From assembly GCA_903825065.1 (NCBI GenBank), contig CAIJZG010000313.1:1-12811 (forward strand): a DNA stretch of 12,811 nucleotides, written 5' to 3'. Each line of letters starts with the position of its first letter. The first letter of the stretch is position 1. The translations under genes were made by a program, and so were the position numbers. Below the pieces are notes generated by a model that worked only from the letters and a program-made list of their open reading frames with translations, was not told the DNA's origin and made no database searches. This document shows, piece after piece, positions 1 to 7,375 of this stretch. The DNA comes from an uncultured Bacteroidota bacterium. Lineage in GTDB: Bacteria; Bacteroidota; Bacteroidia; Chitinophagales; Chitinophagaceae.

Positions 1-438
1 AATTATATTTATAAATGTAAAAAAATGGTTTAAAATTAGCGACTGAGAAATACCATCATATGGGTCGACTTTTATGTTTCTTCTTAGATATAATTGAGAC
101 CAATCTGAAAATATGGTTTTAACAAGAGACACTAGAAAATAAGCTAAGCAGATCGAAATAAAAAAAGGATAAGAAAAAAGCATCTTTATCTTTTGAAAAA
201 AGCTTATTTCTGTTTCTGTTTCATATTGATTTTGGTCACTTTTTGTGTCATCGTTTGCAAGTGAATTGTCATTATTTTCAAGAATTTGATCTTCATTTTT
301 ATTTTCTTCAATATTGTGGTCTTCAATTTCAGCTTGGTTCGAATCGAAATTTTCTAAGCTATCCGAAATCATTTCATTTTCGTATTCTAGATGTTCTATT
401 TCGTTTACATTTTCGTTGTCGTAATTCTCATAGGCGCT
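1..438 (-). CDS. Partial MFS-transporter-like protein (central loop plus TM7-TM8 region), both ends missing
   Basis: On the minus strand a frame is open from position 513 to the window edge at 1. Read in that direction it first gives about 80 residues very rich in Glu, Asp and Asn, then a short basic stretch (FFQKIKMLFSYPFF), a membrane segment (ISICLAYFLVSLV), and KTIFSDWSQLYLRRN, then another hydrophobic run leaving the window. An acidic cytosolic loop followed by a membrane helix, then D-W-x-x-x-Y-L, resembles the TM6-TM7 loop, TM7 and TM8 of Major Facilitator proteins of the sugar-phosphate/GlpT/SLC37 type; this is inference from pattern only. No credible start codon or N-terminal half is present: protein-like content stops near 438, where the oppositely oriented beta-helix gene begins. 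The long Asn/Glu-rich linker and strong AT bias are unlike the other genes here and more like a protist protein. Confidence 0.5.
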
Positions 439-741
439 AATCCAGATAAAGATCCTGCGTTGTTTGGAAAATGGACTGGGATTATTGGAGCAACAACTTG
501 CCCTTTGATGGTTCTAAAATGGACACGTGTAGAATTTGGTGGTGCTGCAATCAGTTCTGCTATGAAAAGTTTTACGGGTGGTTCAAGTCCTTATCCATTA
601 TATTTCGCAAATCCAGGTGGAACATTTGTTTTGGAAGACTCATGGGTATATGGAAGTGTGGATGATCCTTGGAGAATCAATGGTGGAAAGATTCATGTAA
701 TGCGAAACACATTTGAAAAATGTGGTTATACTGGTGGTTAA
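433..741 (+). pseudogene. Right-handed beta-helix protein, N-terminal fragment (5' truncated, ends at in-frame stop)
   Basis: This frame encodes repeated beta-strand/turn patterns of a parallel beta-helix surface or secreted protein (WTGIIGATTCPLMVLKW, then FANPGGTFVLEDSWVYGS, then INGGKIHVMRNTFEKCGY). Recognisable protein begins at about G-A-N-P-D-K (433-450). The only upstream ATG, at 391, would prepend MFYFVYIFVVVILI, which is just the antisense of the acidic loop of the minus-strand gene, so I do not accept it as a true signal peptide, although a gene caller would use it. The frame stops at TAA 739-741 and resumes in the same frame at GCG 742, so this and the next entry are one gene split by a nonsense codon; a single G-to-T change from GAA (Glu) would explain it. 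The natural 5' end with its secretion signal is missing. Substrate or ligand cannot be named. Confidence 0.6.
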
Positions 742-744
742 GCG

Positions 745-1470
745 ATGAATGCTAAAGCAGGAACAATTGGAGACTTTGCTTATAATCTTTGTATTGGGAT
801 GGCCACTAACGGACCAAAATTATCTAATATCAACGTATTACCAGGTATACCTGGTTCAAATGTTCGCATGTATAATAATACAATCATTAATTGTGGTTAT
901 AGAAGAGCAGCAGCAGGAAGAGGTGGTTCAATTAATTTTGAACAAGGTGCTGGTGGGATGGCTTATAATAACTTAATAGTGAATTGCAAATTCGGCCTGA
1001 GGATTGTACAAAACCCCATTGCGGATACTGCAAATATCAGATACGGATATAACTGGTATTATGCCGACTCTATAAGTGTAGCCAGTCAGTTTATTCCTTC
1101 ATTGTCTGTAAGTACGGCAATCAGTCAGCCACAACAAACAGATATTCCTAAGCCTTCTGATTATTTGCCAGCAGGTTGGAAAGTTGGGGATGTATATACT
1201 GCACCATCTAGTATTCTTGGAAAGAACAATCCGCAATTTATTAATGGTCCTGTTCCAATGCCAGCTGGTTTAAAGTTGGCTGATATTTCGGTAGTGGGCT
1301 CGTATAATTTCGCTTTGAAATCAAATTCTCCTTGTATCAATGCGGGATTCACAGGATTTACGCCAAGGGCCGATGTGATTCTAAGTACACGCTATGGTGC
1401 AACTGAAATTACTCCTCCAGGTAAAGATATCGGATGCTATCAAAGTAATGGTAGAGGAAATCAACACTAA
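745..1470 (+). CDS. Right-handed parallel beta-helix protein, C-terminal fragment (same gene as the preceding one)
   Basis: 241 codons from the ATG that follows the internal stop at 739-741; the start is only nominal, because the frame is continuous with the upstream fragment. The sequence shows the Asn-rich stacked turns of a parallel beta-helix (MYNNTIINCGYR, GMAYNNLIVNCKFGLRIVQN) and finishes with a KDIGCYQ-type ending, close to the DIGAYQ/DIGAYE motif that commonly closes Bacteroidota beta-helix proteins such as polysaccharide-lyase-like or adhesin-like secreted proteins (family knowledge). A segment with Pro-rich turns (about residues 130-200) precedes the last coil. No catalytic residues can be assigned. 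It has no signal peptide of its own, so if translated by reinitiation it would stay in the cytoplasm. Most likely a decayed gene or one broken by a base-call error. Confidence 0.7.
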   Translation: MNAKAGTIGDFAYNLCIGMATNGPKLSNINVLPGIPGSNVRMYNNTIINCGYRRAAAGRGGSINFEQGAGGMAYNNLIVNCKFGLRIVQNPIADTANIRYGYNWYYADSISVASQFIPSLSVSTAISQPQQTDIPKPSDYLPAGWKVGDVYTAPSSILGKNNPQFINGPVPMPAGLKLADISVVGSYNFALKSNSPCINAGFTGFTPRADVILSTRYGATEITPPGKDIGCYQSNGRGNQH

Positions 1471-1482
1471 TTTATAAATATC

Positions 1483-1516
1483 AAAAGCCCATAATCGAAA
1501 GAGTATGGGCTTTTTT
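1483..1516 (+). terminator. Intrinsic terminator after the beta-helix gene
   Basis: AAAAGCCCATA (1483-1493) pairs perfectly with TATGGGCTTTT (1504-1514) around a 10-base loop, and the right arm runs into six T (1511-1516). It lies 12 bases after the stop codon at 1470 and 13 bases before the next start, so the phosphatase gene needs its own promoter or readthrough. Confidence 0.9.
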
Positions 1517-1529
1517 AATACTAAATTGT

Positions 1530-2951
1530 ATGAAATTATTTTTTTCAATTGTTGTATTGTTATGTTCATTTCAAAACAGCATCGCTCAAAGCGAATTTGT
1601 AAATAAGCCATATATCCAAATTGGGAAAAATGCATCACCAACAACATTAAAGATTTTATGGCATGCTTCCAATATTGATGCGCATTGGGTAGTGGAATAT
1701 CGGTCTAATACAAAGGCTCCATGGATTAATGCAGATAGTATCAACTATACTATTTTGGCTCAAATAAATGTTTTACCAAACAGAGTTTATCATGCAAGTA
1801 TCAGTAGATTAACTGCCGGTGCTTTATTTCAATACAGAATTTTAAAAGACGGTAAAGAAGTTTTTCATTCTGAAGCGAAGGCTTCTAAATCAAATGACCA
1901 ACCTTATCGTTTTGTGGTAATGGGAGATATTGGGGCTGAGACTAGTGACCAGAAAAAGTTAGCAGAACGTGCCTATATCGAGCAGCCAGATTTTATAGCA
2001 GTTCCAGGAGATATTGTATATGAAAATGGATTGGTGTCTGAATACAATAAAAAATTCTGGCCAATCTATAATGCGGATAAAGCTGATTCGAATGGTGCAC
2101 CAATTATGCGTTCAATACCTTTTATTGCAGCAGTAGGAAATCATGATGCGGATATGCGCGATTTAGATAAAATGCCAGATGCTTTGGCATATTACATGTA
2201 TTTCGATCAGCCTTTAAACGGTCCCTTAGCTGCTGAAGGTTCTGCATGGGTTCCTCTTCTAAAAGGTTCTGAAAAAAATAAAAAGTCATTCTATGAAGCT
2301 GCAGGAGAAACCTATCCCAGAATGAGTAATTTTTCTTACGATTATGGCAACTCTCACTGGACAGTAATCGATGCAAATACTTATGTGGATTGGACCGATA
2401 GCACATTAAAAGATTGGGTTAAAAAAGATTTAGCAGCTTCCAAAAATGCTACCTGGCATTTTGTGATGTTTCATCATCCTGGTTTTAGCTCATCTTTAGA
2501 GCATTATGAACAACAACAAATGCGTTTACTTGCTCCAATATTTGAAAAAGGAAATGTGGATGTTGTATTTTGTGGTCATGTGCATAATTATCAACGTTCT
2601 TTTCCTTTATTTTTCAAACCTATCAGAAATGGCACTTTACTGGTTGGAGGAAAAGATAATAAAACATTGAGGGGAAGAGTAGTTGTGGGGAAGTGGACAC
2701 TTGATAAAAATTATGACGGCCTCACCCATACTCATCCAAAAGGGGTGATATATGTGGTTACAGGTGCTGGTGGACAAGATTTATACAACCCTGAACAAGA
2801 AAACGACCCAGATACCTGGCAGAAATTTACTAATGAGTTTAAATCTACCATTCATTCACTTACCAGTGCTGAAATAAATGGTAATAAATTGGTCATTCGC
2901 CAATTAGATATGAATGGAAAAGAGTTGGATAAATTTGTAGTGGAGAAGTAA
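1530..2951 (+). CDS. Secreted purple-acid-phosphatase-like metallophosphoesterase
   Basis: 473 residues. A signal peptide (MKLFFSIVVLLCSFQNSIAQ) directs export. Residues about 25-118 form a fibronectin-III-like purple-acid-phosphatase N-terminal domain, and 125-360 hold the calcineurin-like metallophosphoesterase core. All seven metal ligands expected for purple acid phosphatases can be placed: D133 in GDIG, D161 and Y164 in GDIVY, N204 in GNHD, H315 in VMFHH, H350 and H352 in GHVHNYQR. The family hydrolyses phosphate monoesters (some members diesters) with a two-metal centre, so the likely role is releasing phosphate from organic phosphates in the periplasm or outside the cell. Its nearness to a complete pst phosphate-uptake operon fits that role. 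The ATG at 1530 gives a clean signal peptide; no Shine-Dalgarno is visible, as is usual in this phylum. Exact substrate unknown. Confidence 0.9.
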   Translation: MKLFFSIVVLLCSFQNSIAQSEFVNKPYIQIGKNASPTTLKILWHASNIDAHWVVEYRSNTKAPWINADSINYTILAQINVLPNRVYHASISRLTAGALFQYRILKDGKEVFHSEAKASKSNDQPYRFVVMGDIGAETSDQKKLAERAYIEQPDFIAVPGDIVYENGLVSEYNKKFWPIYNADKADSNGAPIMRSIPFIAAVGNHDADMRDLDKMPDALAYYMYFDQPLNGPLAAEGSAWVPLLKGSEKNKKSFYEAAGETYPRMSNFSYDYGNSHWTVIDANTYVDWTDSTLKDWVKKDLAASKNATWHFVMFHHPGFSSSLEHYEQQQMRLLAPIFEKGNVDVVFCGHVHNYQRSFPLFFKPIRNGTLLVGGKDNKTLRGRVVVGKWTLDKNYDGLTHTHPKGVIYVVTGAGGQDLYNPEQENDPDTWQKFTNEFKSTIHSLTSAEINGNKLVIRQLDMNGKELDKFVVEK

Positions 2952-2977
2952 GATGTTGTTTTTTTTTGAGTTAGTAG

Positions 2978-3012
2978 TCCTTCCCATTTTTAGCAGATGG
3001 GAGGGATTTTTT
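2978..3012 (+). terminator. Intrinsic terminator after the phosphatase gene
   Basis: TCCTTCCCAT (2978-2987) pairs with ATGGGAGGGA (2997-3006), ten pairs including one G-U, 9-base loop, followed by six T (3007-3012). It begins 26 bases after the phosphatase stop. It ends only two bases before the preferred start codon of the next small gene, so that gene is either expressed by readthrough or has a promoter hidden in this stretch. Confidence 0.85.
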
Positions 3013-3014
3013 AT

Positions 3015-3191
3015 ATGTCGAAATTAATCATTCAAAATATGAACTGGTATCTGATAATTTTTTTTGGAGCATTTACAATGGCATTAATTGTTTTTCTAAT
3101 TATGCGTAATCGTAAAGATGAAATAGATTTCGAAGAAAAAATTAATGATGATTATACTAAATCAAAACATGATCATTTTGATACCAATTAA
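3015..3191 (+). CDS. Small single-pass membrane protein, function unknown
   Basis: 58 residues from ATG 3015. An upstream in-frame ATG at 2997 lies inside the terminator stem and is rejected; a later ATG at 3039 (MNWYLIIFFGAF) is an equally good start and gives 50 residues. One transmembrane helix (about residues 11-31 of the 58) is followed by a charged cytosolic tail with the pattern RNRKDEIDFEEKINDDY. Very similar small proteins (MNW..., one helix, then N-x-KDE-x-x-FE) are common in Bacteroidota from memory, but I know no assigned function. It ends 12 bases from the convergent barrel gene. A GGAGGG within the terminator arm (3000-3005) sits at a possible ribosome-binding distance from 3015. 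Confidence 0.7.
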   Translation: MSKLIIQNMNWYLIIFFGAFTMALIVFLIMRNRKDEIDFEEKINDDYTKSKHDHFDTN

Positions 3192-3203
3192 AGGGTTTCT
3201 TTA

Positions 3204-5669
3204 TTATTGATTATCCGGAGCTGAATAATTAAAATTCTCACCCTCCTTATCTTTTGGCTTAAATTTCAACTTGCCAAATTTATAACTCAACGTAATTCCA
3301 AATGAACGGTAGGGGGCAAATCGATAAATATTAGAAACAAAGTCTTGCGTTTTTTGCTGACTGTATTGATTGATATATTTATTGAAAGGATTTACCATAA
3401 TAAAACCAAAGCTGGTTTTGTTATTATTAAATTGTTTGCGAATTGCGAATGTATAGGAATAAGAGTCTGGTTGTTTTCCCTGCCACTTCATACCTAAATT
3501 GTAGTTACCAAAAAACTCAGCAGCAAAGTCTTTTGAAATCTGATAACTCAAATTCATATTAGCCCTTACACCAAAAGCATTTGTAATGGCAGGAATTACA
3601 TTTACATTATTTAAGTGACGATTATACATTTGCAAATTTGGACGAAGCGTAAATTTTTTGGCAAACGGAATAGATCCCGAGATGTTTACACCAGCACGTA
3701 CTTCCGATGCAATTGTTTCCCTTGTAGTTACGGTAACATCGTTATAGATACTATCACCAATTTTATAACTAGGGTAGTAAGTGATATAGGGTTTTATATC
3801 CGGACTATTTCTTTGATAGTATGCAGTGATATTAATATTACCACCTGACTCAAATGATTTATTGTAATTCAATTGAAAGTTGTTTCCGATTTCCGGACTA
3901 AGATTGGGGTTACCTGTACTGATATTATGCGGATCTGAAAGATTTACAAAAGGATTCAGGTCTCGGAACTCAGGTCTTTCTATTCGATAGGAATAAGAAA
4001 ATTTGATGCTATGCTGGTTCGGAAAGTTATGTGCCATTATAAGAGATGGAATAAAATTTTTGTAGTCGGGTATATGCACATCTGATGAATTGGAATAGTA
4101 GGCAGTATTTATAGTATACTCATATCTTGCTCCTGCTTTTACTTCAAAGAAATCCAGAAGCGGGAAATTCATGGAAAAATATCCGGCCCAGATGGTTCTT
4201 TTAAAATCTGCATTATAGGATTGTTGTTGATCTTTAGCATAATTTCCAGAACTTCCATTTAAGGTATACACATCTGCTGCACTAATGATATCTATTAAAG
4301 TGGTTCTTAATCCTGTTTCAATAGCAACTTTTTCTTTAATGGGTTCTGAATAATTTAATTCAAAATTTATTTCATTTTCTTTTCCCGGGTTTATACTATT
4401 AGAACCAGCATAGGGGGTATTGCTGCTAATTAGAAATTGTTCTTGATGATAAGAGCTCGTATTATTTCCATAAGTAGCATTGTAGGCAAGCTCTAATTCG
4501 CGTCCTTCTTTTTTAAACTTCTTTCTATAGTTCGCACTGTTTTCAAAATCAAGCACTGTAAATTTTGATCCTGATTTTCGATTGCTTAAAATGTCGGCTA
4601 AGATATTTCCGGTTGCATCAAAATTGATTGCCTCCTGATTAGAAATGCCAGTATTATTTACAGCAAAATGATTAAAGCCAATACTGGCACTAAAGGTTTC
4701 TGTTTTTGATAATGTCCATTCCATTCCCAAACCAGATTTGTATCCATTGCGATACACATCTGATAAATTATTTTGAACTAATCGATTACTTAATGGAGTA
4801 GTGATTCTGTCTGAACCATTAGGTGTACTGGAAGTAAGTTGCGCATTACCGCTGAAATAAGCATTCAAAGCAATCTTACCTTTTTTGTAAGCCAGATTTA
4901 AACTACCATTTTCTAATCTTGTGCCAGCGGCGAAATTGATATTGCCATTAAAACCTTCAATCTTGCTCTTCTTTAAAATGATATTGATGATACCTCCAGT
5001 TCCTGTTGCATCATATTTAGCAGAAGGACTAGTAATAACTTCTATACTTTGAATCTGACTATTTGGAATCGATTGTAAAGCATCTGCAATGCTGTTCCCA
5101 AAAATGGCAGATGGTTTTCCATCAATCAAAAACTTGACACTTGGGTTTCCTAATAATTCTACATTGCCATCAATATCAACTGTTACTCCAGGTATTTTTT
5201 TCAATGCATCAGTAGCAACTCCTCCTTGTGAAGTAATATCTTTTTCAAGATTATAAACCATTTTGTCGAGCTTATTCTCGATGATTTGTCGGGTACTTTT
5301 AACAGTTACATCATTTAGTTGAACTGATTTTTTCTTAAGCAAGATTTCTGAAATGATATGATTATTAGTCAAAGATATTTTTTGAGTGTAATCCTCATAT
5401 CCTATAAACTGAACCACTAATTGATAATTGCCAACTGGGATATTCTGAATATCAAATGATCCTCTTTTATTGGTAATACTGCAATTAAGCACTTTTTTAG
5501 TACTATCATTCATTAAAGTGATAGTGGCGAATTCAATCGGTTCATTGGATACTGCATCAAGCACTTTAGCAGAGATCTTGAAAACCCCAATTGTTTTATT
5601 GCCTTGTTGTGCCTCAATATTTGTATACAGACAAAGGACAAAGAATGATAATATGATAAATCTCGCCAT
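3204..5669 (-). CDS. Outer-membrane beta-barrel protein, TonB-receptor-like (CarboxypepD_reg-like, plug, OMP_b-brl_3)
   Basis: 821 residues. Order of parts: signal peptide (about 1-20, ending IEAQ), a carboxypeptidase-regulatory-like beta sandwich (about 30-112, with EFATITL and GNYQLVVQFIGYE), a TonB-receptor plug (about 118-234, with ALKKIPGVTVDIDGNVELLG, LIDGKPS and TSPSAKYDATGTGGIINI), then a long barrel to the C terminus. This layout is the outer membrane beta-barrel family 3 type found widely in Bacteroidota, smaller than SusC and without a SusD partner here. Such proteins are thought to be TonB-dependent importers, though substrates are mostly unknown. It is transcribed away from the pst operon, sharing its upstream region with it, and faces the phosphatase cluster, so uptake of a phosphorus compound or a co-limited nutrient is possible but not shown. 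The frame is intact. Confidence 0.9.
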   Translation of the reverse strand: MARFIILSFFVLCLYTNIEAQQGNKTIGVFKISAKVLDAVSNEPIEFATITLMNDSTKKVLNCSITNKRGSFDIQNIPVGNYQLVVQFIGYEDYTQKISLTNNHIISEILLKKKSVQLNDVTVKSTRQIIENKLDKMVYNLEKDITSQGGVATDALKKIPGVTVDIDGNVELLGNPSVKFLIDGKPSAIFGNSIADALQSIPNSQIQSIEVITSPSAKYDATGTGGIINIILKKSKIEGFNGNINFAAGTRLENGSLNLAYKKGKIALNAYFSGNAQLTSSTPNGSDRITTPLSNRLVQNNLSDVYRNGYKSGLGMEWTLSKTETFSASIGFNHFAVNNTGISNQEAINFDATGNILADILSNRKSGSKFTVLDFENSANYRKKFKKEGRELELAYNATYGNNTSSYHQEQFLISSNTPYAGSNSINPGKENEINFELNYSEPIKEKVAIETGLRTTLIDIISAADVYTLNGSSGNYAKDQQQSYNADFKRTIWAGYFSMNFPLLDFFEVKAGARYEYTINTAYYSNSSDVHIPDYKNFIPSLIMAHNFPNQHSIKFSYSYRIERPEFRDLNPFVNLSDPHNISTGNPNLSPEIGNNFQLNYNKSFESGGNINITAYYQRNSPDIKPYITYYPSYKIGDSIYNDVTVTTRETIASEVRAGVNISGSIPFAKKFTLRPNLQMYNRHLNNVNVIPAITNAFGVRANMNLSYQISKDFAAEFFGNYNLGMKWQGKQPDSYSYTFAIRKQFNNNKTSFGFIMVNPFNKYINQYSQQKTQDFVSNIYRFAPYRSFGITLSYKFGKLKFKPKDKEGENFNYSAPDNQ

Positions 5670-6048
5670 GGATATGAATTCTAAGATTGCAAATTAACTA
5701 AGCAATTCTGAATCAAATTTGAGTTTCTTGGTTTGCAAAATGTATGGATCTTGAAATAAGCATGATTATTAATTGCAATGTCATATTGCATCATAATTAA
5801 CTGATTAACAGTTCATTATAAAATATAAACTTGTAAAAAGACTAAACGCAAAAATCACTGTTAACAATTCGGTAATATTAAAGTTACAATTTGGTAACCG
5901 TCATTTATCCATTCCCCACTCAATTATGATTTCTTTTGCGCTTTATAAGAGCATTAGAGCTAAGGCTTGTTTGTTTAATACAAAATGTTCTAATGAATAA
6001 AAATGCTAAACATTTATAGATTTCGATTTGTCAACAAAAAAAAGTTTT
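5670..6048. promoter_or_regulatory. Divergent control region between the barrel gene and the pst operon
   Basis: About 380 bases without a convincing gene. It must hold the promoters of the minus-strand barrel gene and of the plus-strand porin-pst operon. Visible structure lies between 5774 and 5898: the dyad TGCAAT-N5-ATTGCA (5774-5790), the dyad AACTG-N5-CAGTT (5799-5813), and a repeated motif GTTAACAATTCGGTAA (5860-5875) / GTTACAATTTGGTAA (5883-5897), the second copy extending to a GTTAC-N6-GTAAC dyad. I could not place a convincing Bacteroidota TTTG/TAnnTTTG promoter pair. Which protein binds is unknown; a PhoB-type regulator is a reasonable guess for a pst operon. Confidence 0.5.
5860..5898 (+). 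repeat. Two-copy direct repeat, candidate response-regulator (PhoB-type) site
   Basis: GTTAACAATTCGGTAA at 5860-5875 and GTTACAATTTGGTAA at 5883-5897 start 23 bases apart (TTAACA at 5861, GTTACA at 5883, i.e. 22 bases for those hexamers), about two helical turns. OmpR-class regulators such as PhoB/PhoP bind tandem hexamers or heptamers spaced about 11 bases, and Gram-positive PhoP sites use TTAACA-like hexamers. The match is suggestive only; the site is about 150 bases before the porin start. Confidence 0.4.
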
Positions 6049-7350
6049 ATGAGAAAAAATTTAATTAGGAATTCAGTTTTGTTTTTTATTTTATTAACGG
6101 TTTTTTCCGTTAGTACTAGTGCGCAATATTTATTGAACTCAGATACAGCATTCAAAGCAGGCAGCGCTAATTCTGGAAGAATCTGGGGTTATGCTTTCGG
6201 GGATGCTTATTACAAAGCTAACAGTGATTCTTTTAACAGAGGTAATGGTAACCAATATAGTGGTATCCCAAAAAATAGAAATGCATTTGCATTCCGTCGT
6301 ATTTATTTGGGTTATGATTATAATATCTCAAAGACATTTAGTGCAGAGTTATTGTTAGCTGCTGAAGATAATTTTCCAGCTGGTAACCCGCCTTCATCAG
6401 CCGGAGCAAGTGGAGACCAATTATTGAATAATAAACTGGCTTTTTATATCAAATTAGCAAATCTTCGTTGGAAGAATATCTTCAATGGAACTGATTTGGT
6501 AGTAGGTCAATTATCTACTCCAACATTTGCATTGCTTTCTGAGAAAATGTGGAATTACAGATCTGTTGAAAGAACCATTACGGACATTCGTAGAACTCCT
6601 TCTTATGATTTTGGTGCAGCATTGCAAGGAACATTTGATCCTAAGACTAAAAACTTTGGATATAATGTGATGATGGGTAATGGTAGTAGTGCTAAACCAG
6701 AAGCTGATAGCTACAAATGGTTTTATGGTGATGTCTATGGTTTTTTCTTAGACAAAAAGTTAGTAGTTGATTTATATGCTGACTATGAAAGATTAGCTTG
6801 GACGCCAACTTGGCATCATGCTCGTCAGATGTCAAAAATTTATGTGGCTTATAACAGTGCTGCAACCACAAAAGGAATTGATCCAGGAAATGGCTTCACT
6901 ATTGGTGCAGAATATTTCGTGAATAATTTGAAGAACGATTGGTTTGCTACTAAAGCAGCTGGTGGTGTTGATACAGTTACAGCTAATGCTTCAGGTTTAT
7001 CTTTATTTGTTCATGGTGATATCATACCTAAGAAATTAAGATTTTTTGTGAGATATGATATCTATAATCCTTTTAACAAAATCGATAACACTAAGTATAC
7101 TAAGTATGTAGGTAATACAGGTAACTACAATGATAATTCTTATGTTGGATCAACTGGAAATGGAGATGTAACTTATAAGCAACAGTTTTTTACAACTGGA
7201 TTAGACTTTATGCCTGCTAAAAATGTGCACTTTATTCCAAATATTTGGTATAACCATTATGCGACACAGTTATCAAATAGTTATGGAAAGTCAACAGGTG
7301 ATAATGATTTAGTATTTAGACTTACTTTTCATTATGTTTTTGGTAAATAA
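6049..7350 (+). CDS. Porin-like outer-membrane beta-barrel protein, first gene of the pst operon
   Basis: 433 residues from ATG 6049. A TTG at 6028 would extend the protein by seven residues but places MSTKKSF before the signal peptide MRKNLIRNSVLFFILLTVFSVSTSAQ, so ATG is preferred. The mature protein is rich in alternating hydrophobic and aromatic strands (RRIYLGYDYNISKTFSAELL, KKLRFFVRYDIYNPF) with Gly/Asn-rich loops and ends in a strand reaching the last residues (RLTFHYVFGK), as barrel proteins do. It resembles phosphate-selective OprO/OprP-type porins in size and in its place directly before pstS, 25 bases upstream. Likely role: letting phosphate across the outer membrane for capture by PstS. 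The selectivity is inferred from position; I do not see a recognisable lysine ladder. Confidence 0.8.
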   Translation: MRKNLIRNSVLFFILLTVFSVSTSAQYLLNSDTAFKAGSANSGRIWGYAFGDAYYKANSDSFNRGNGNQYSGIPKNRNAFAFRRIYLGYDYNISKTFSAELLLAAEDNFPAGNPPSSAGASGDQLLNNKLAFYIKLANLRWKNIFNGTDLVVGQLSTPTFALLSEKMWNYRSVERTITDIRRTPSYDFGAALQGTFDPKTKNFGYNVMMGNGSSAKPEADSYKWFYGDVYGFFLDKKLVVDLYADYERLAWTPTWHHARQMSKIYVAYNSAATTKGIDPGNGFTIGAEYFVNNLKNDWFATKAAGGVDTVTANASGLSLFVHGDIIPKKLRFFVRYDIYNPFNKIDNTKYTKYVGNTGNYNDNSYVGSTGNGDVTYKQQFFTTGLDFMPAKNVHFIPNIWYNHYATQLSNSYGKSTGDNDLVFRLTFHYVFGK

Positions 7351-7375
7351 TTATAAAACTATTAAAAAAAATAAA

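Noticed and set aside
391..432. ATG at 391 giving a signal-peptide-like start (MFYFVYIFVVVILIG) for the beta-helix gene
   Set aside because: It is the exact antisense of the Glu/Asn-rich loop of the minus-strand frame (GAA and AAT read backwards as TTC and ATT), so its hydrophobicity is a by-product; it may have become a start only through the rearrangement.
243..440. Plus-strand 65-residue open frame rich in Phe, Leu and His
   Set aside because: Composition is the antisense of the acidic linker; no domain, start signal or continuation.
3161..3182. ATCAAAA/TTTTGAT hairpin at the end of the small gene as terminator for the convergent barrel gene
   Set aside because: Seven A/T-rich pairs, inside coding sequence, no T run on the relevant strand; too weak to call.
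5779..5795. E. coli-type Pho box (TGTCATA followed by CATCATA)
   Set aside because: The second half matches only 5 of 7 and the spacing is 10 rather than 11; the TGTCATA overlaps a better TGCAAT-N5-ATTGCA dyad, and E. coli consensus need not hold in this phylum.
6028..6048. TTG start extending the porin by seven residues
   Set aside because: The ATG at 6049 begins a standard signal peptide; the extension adds nothing recognisable.
7334..7375. Upstream ATG for pstS overlapping the porin gene
   Set aside because: It would put a charged stretch before a complete signal peptide starting at 7376.
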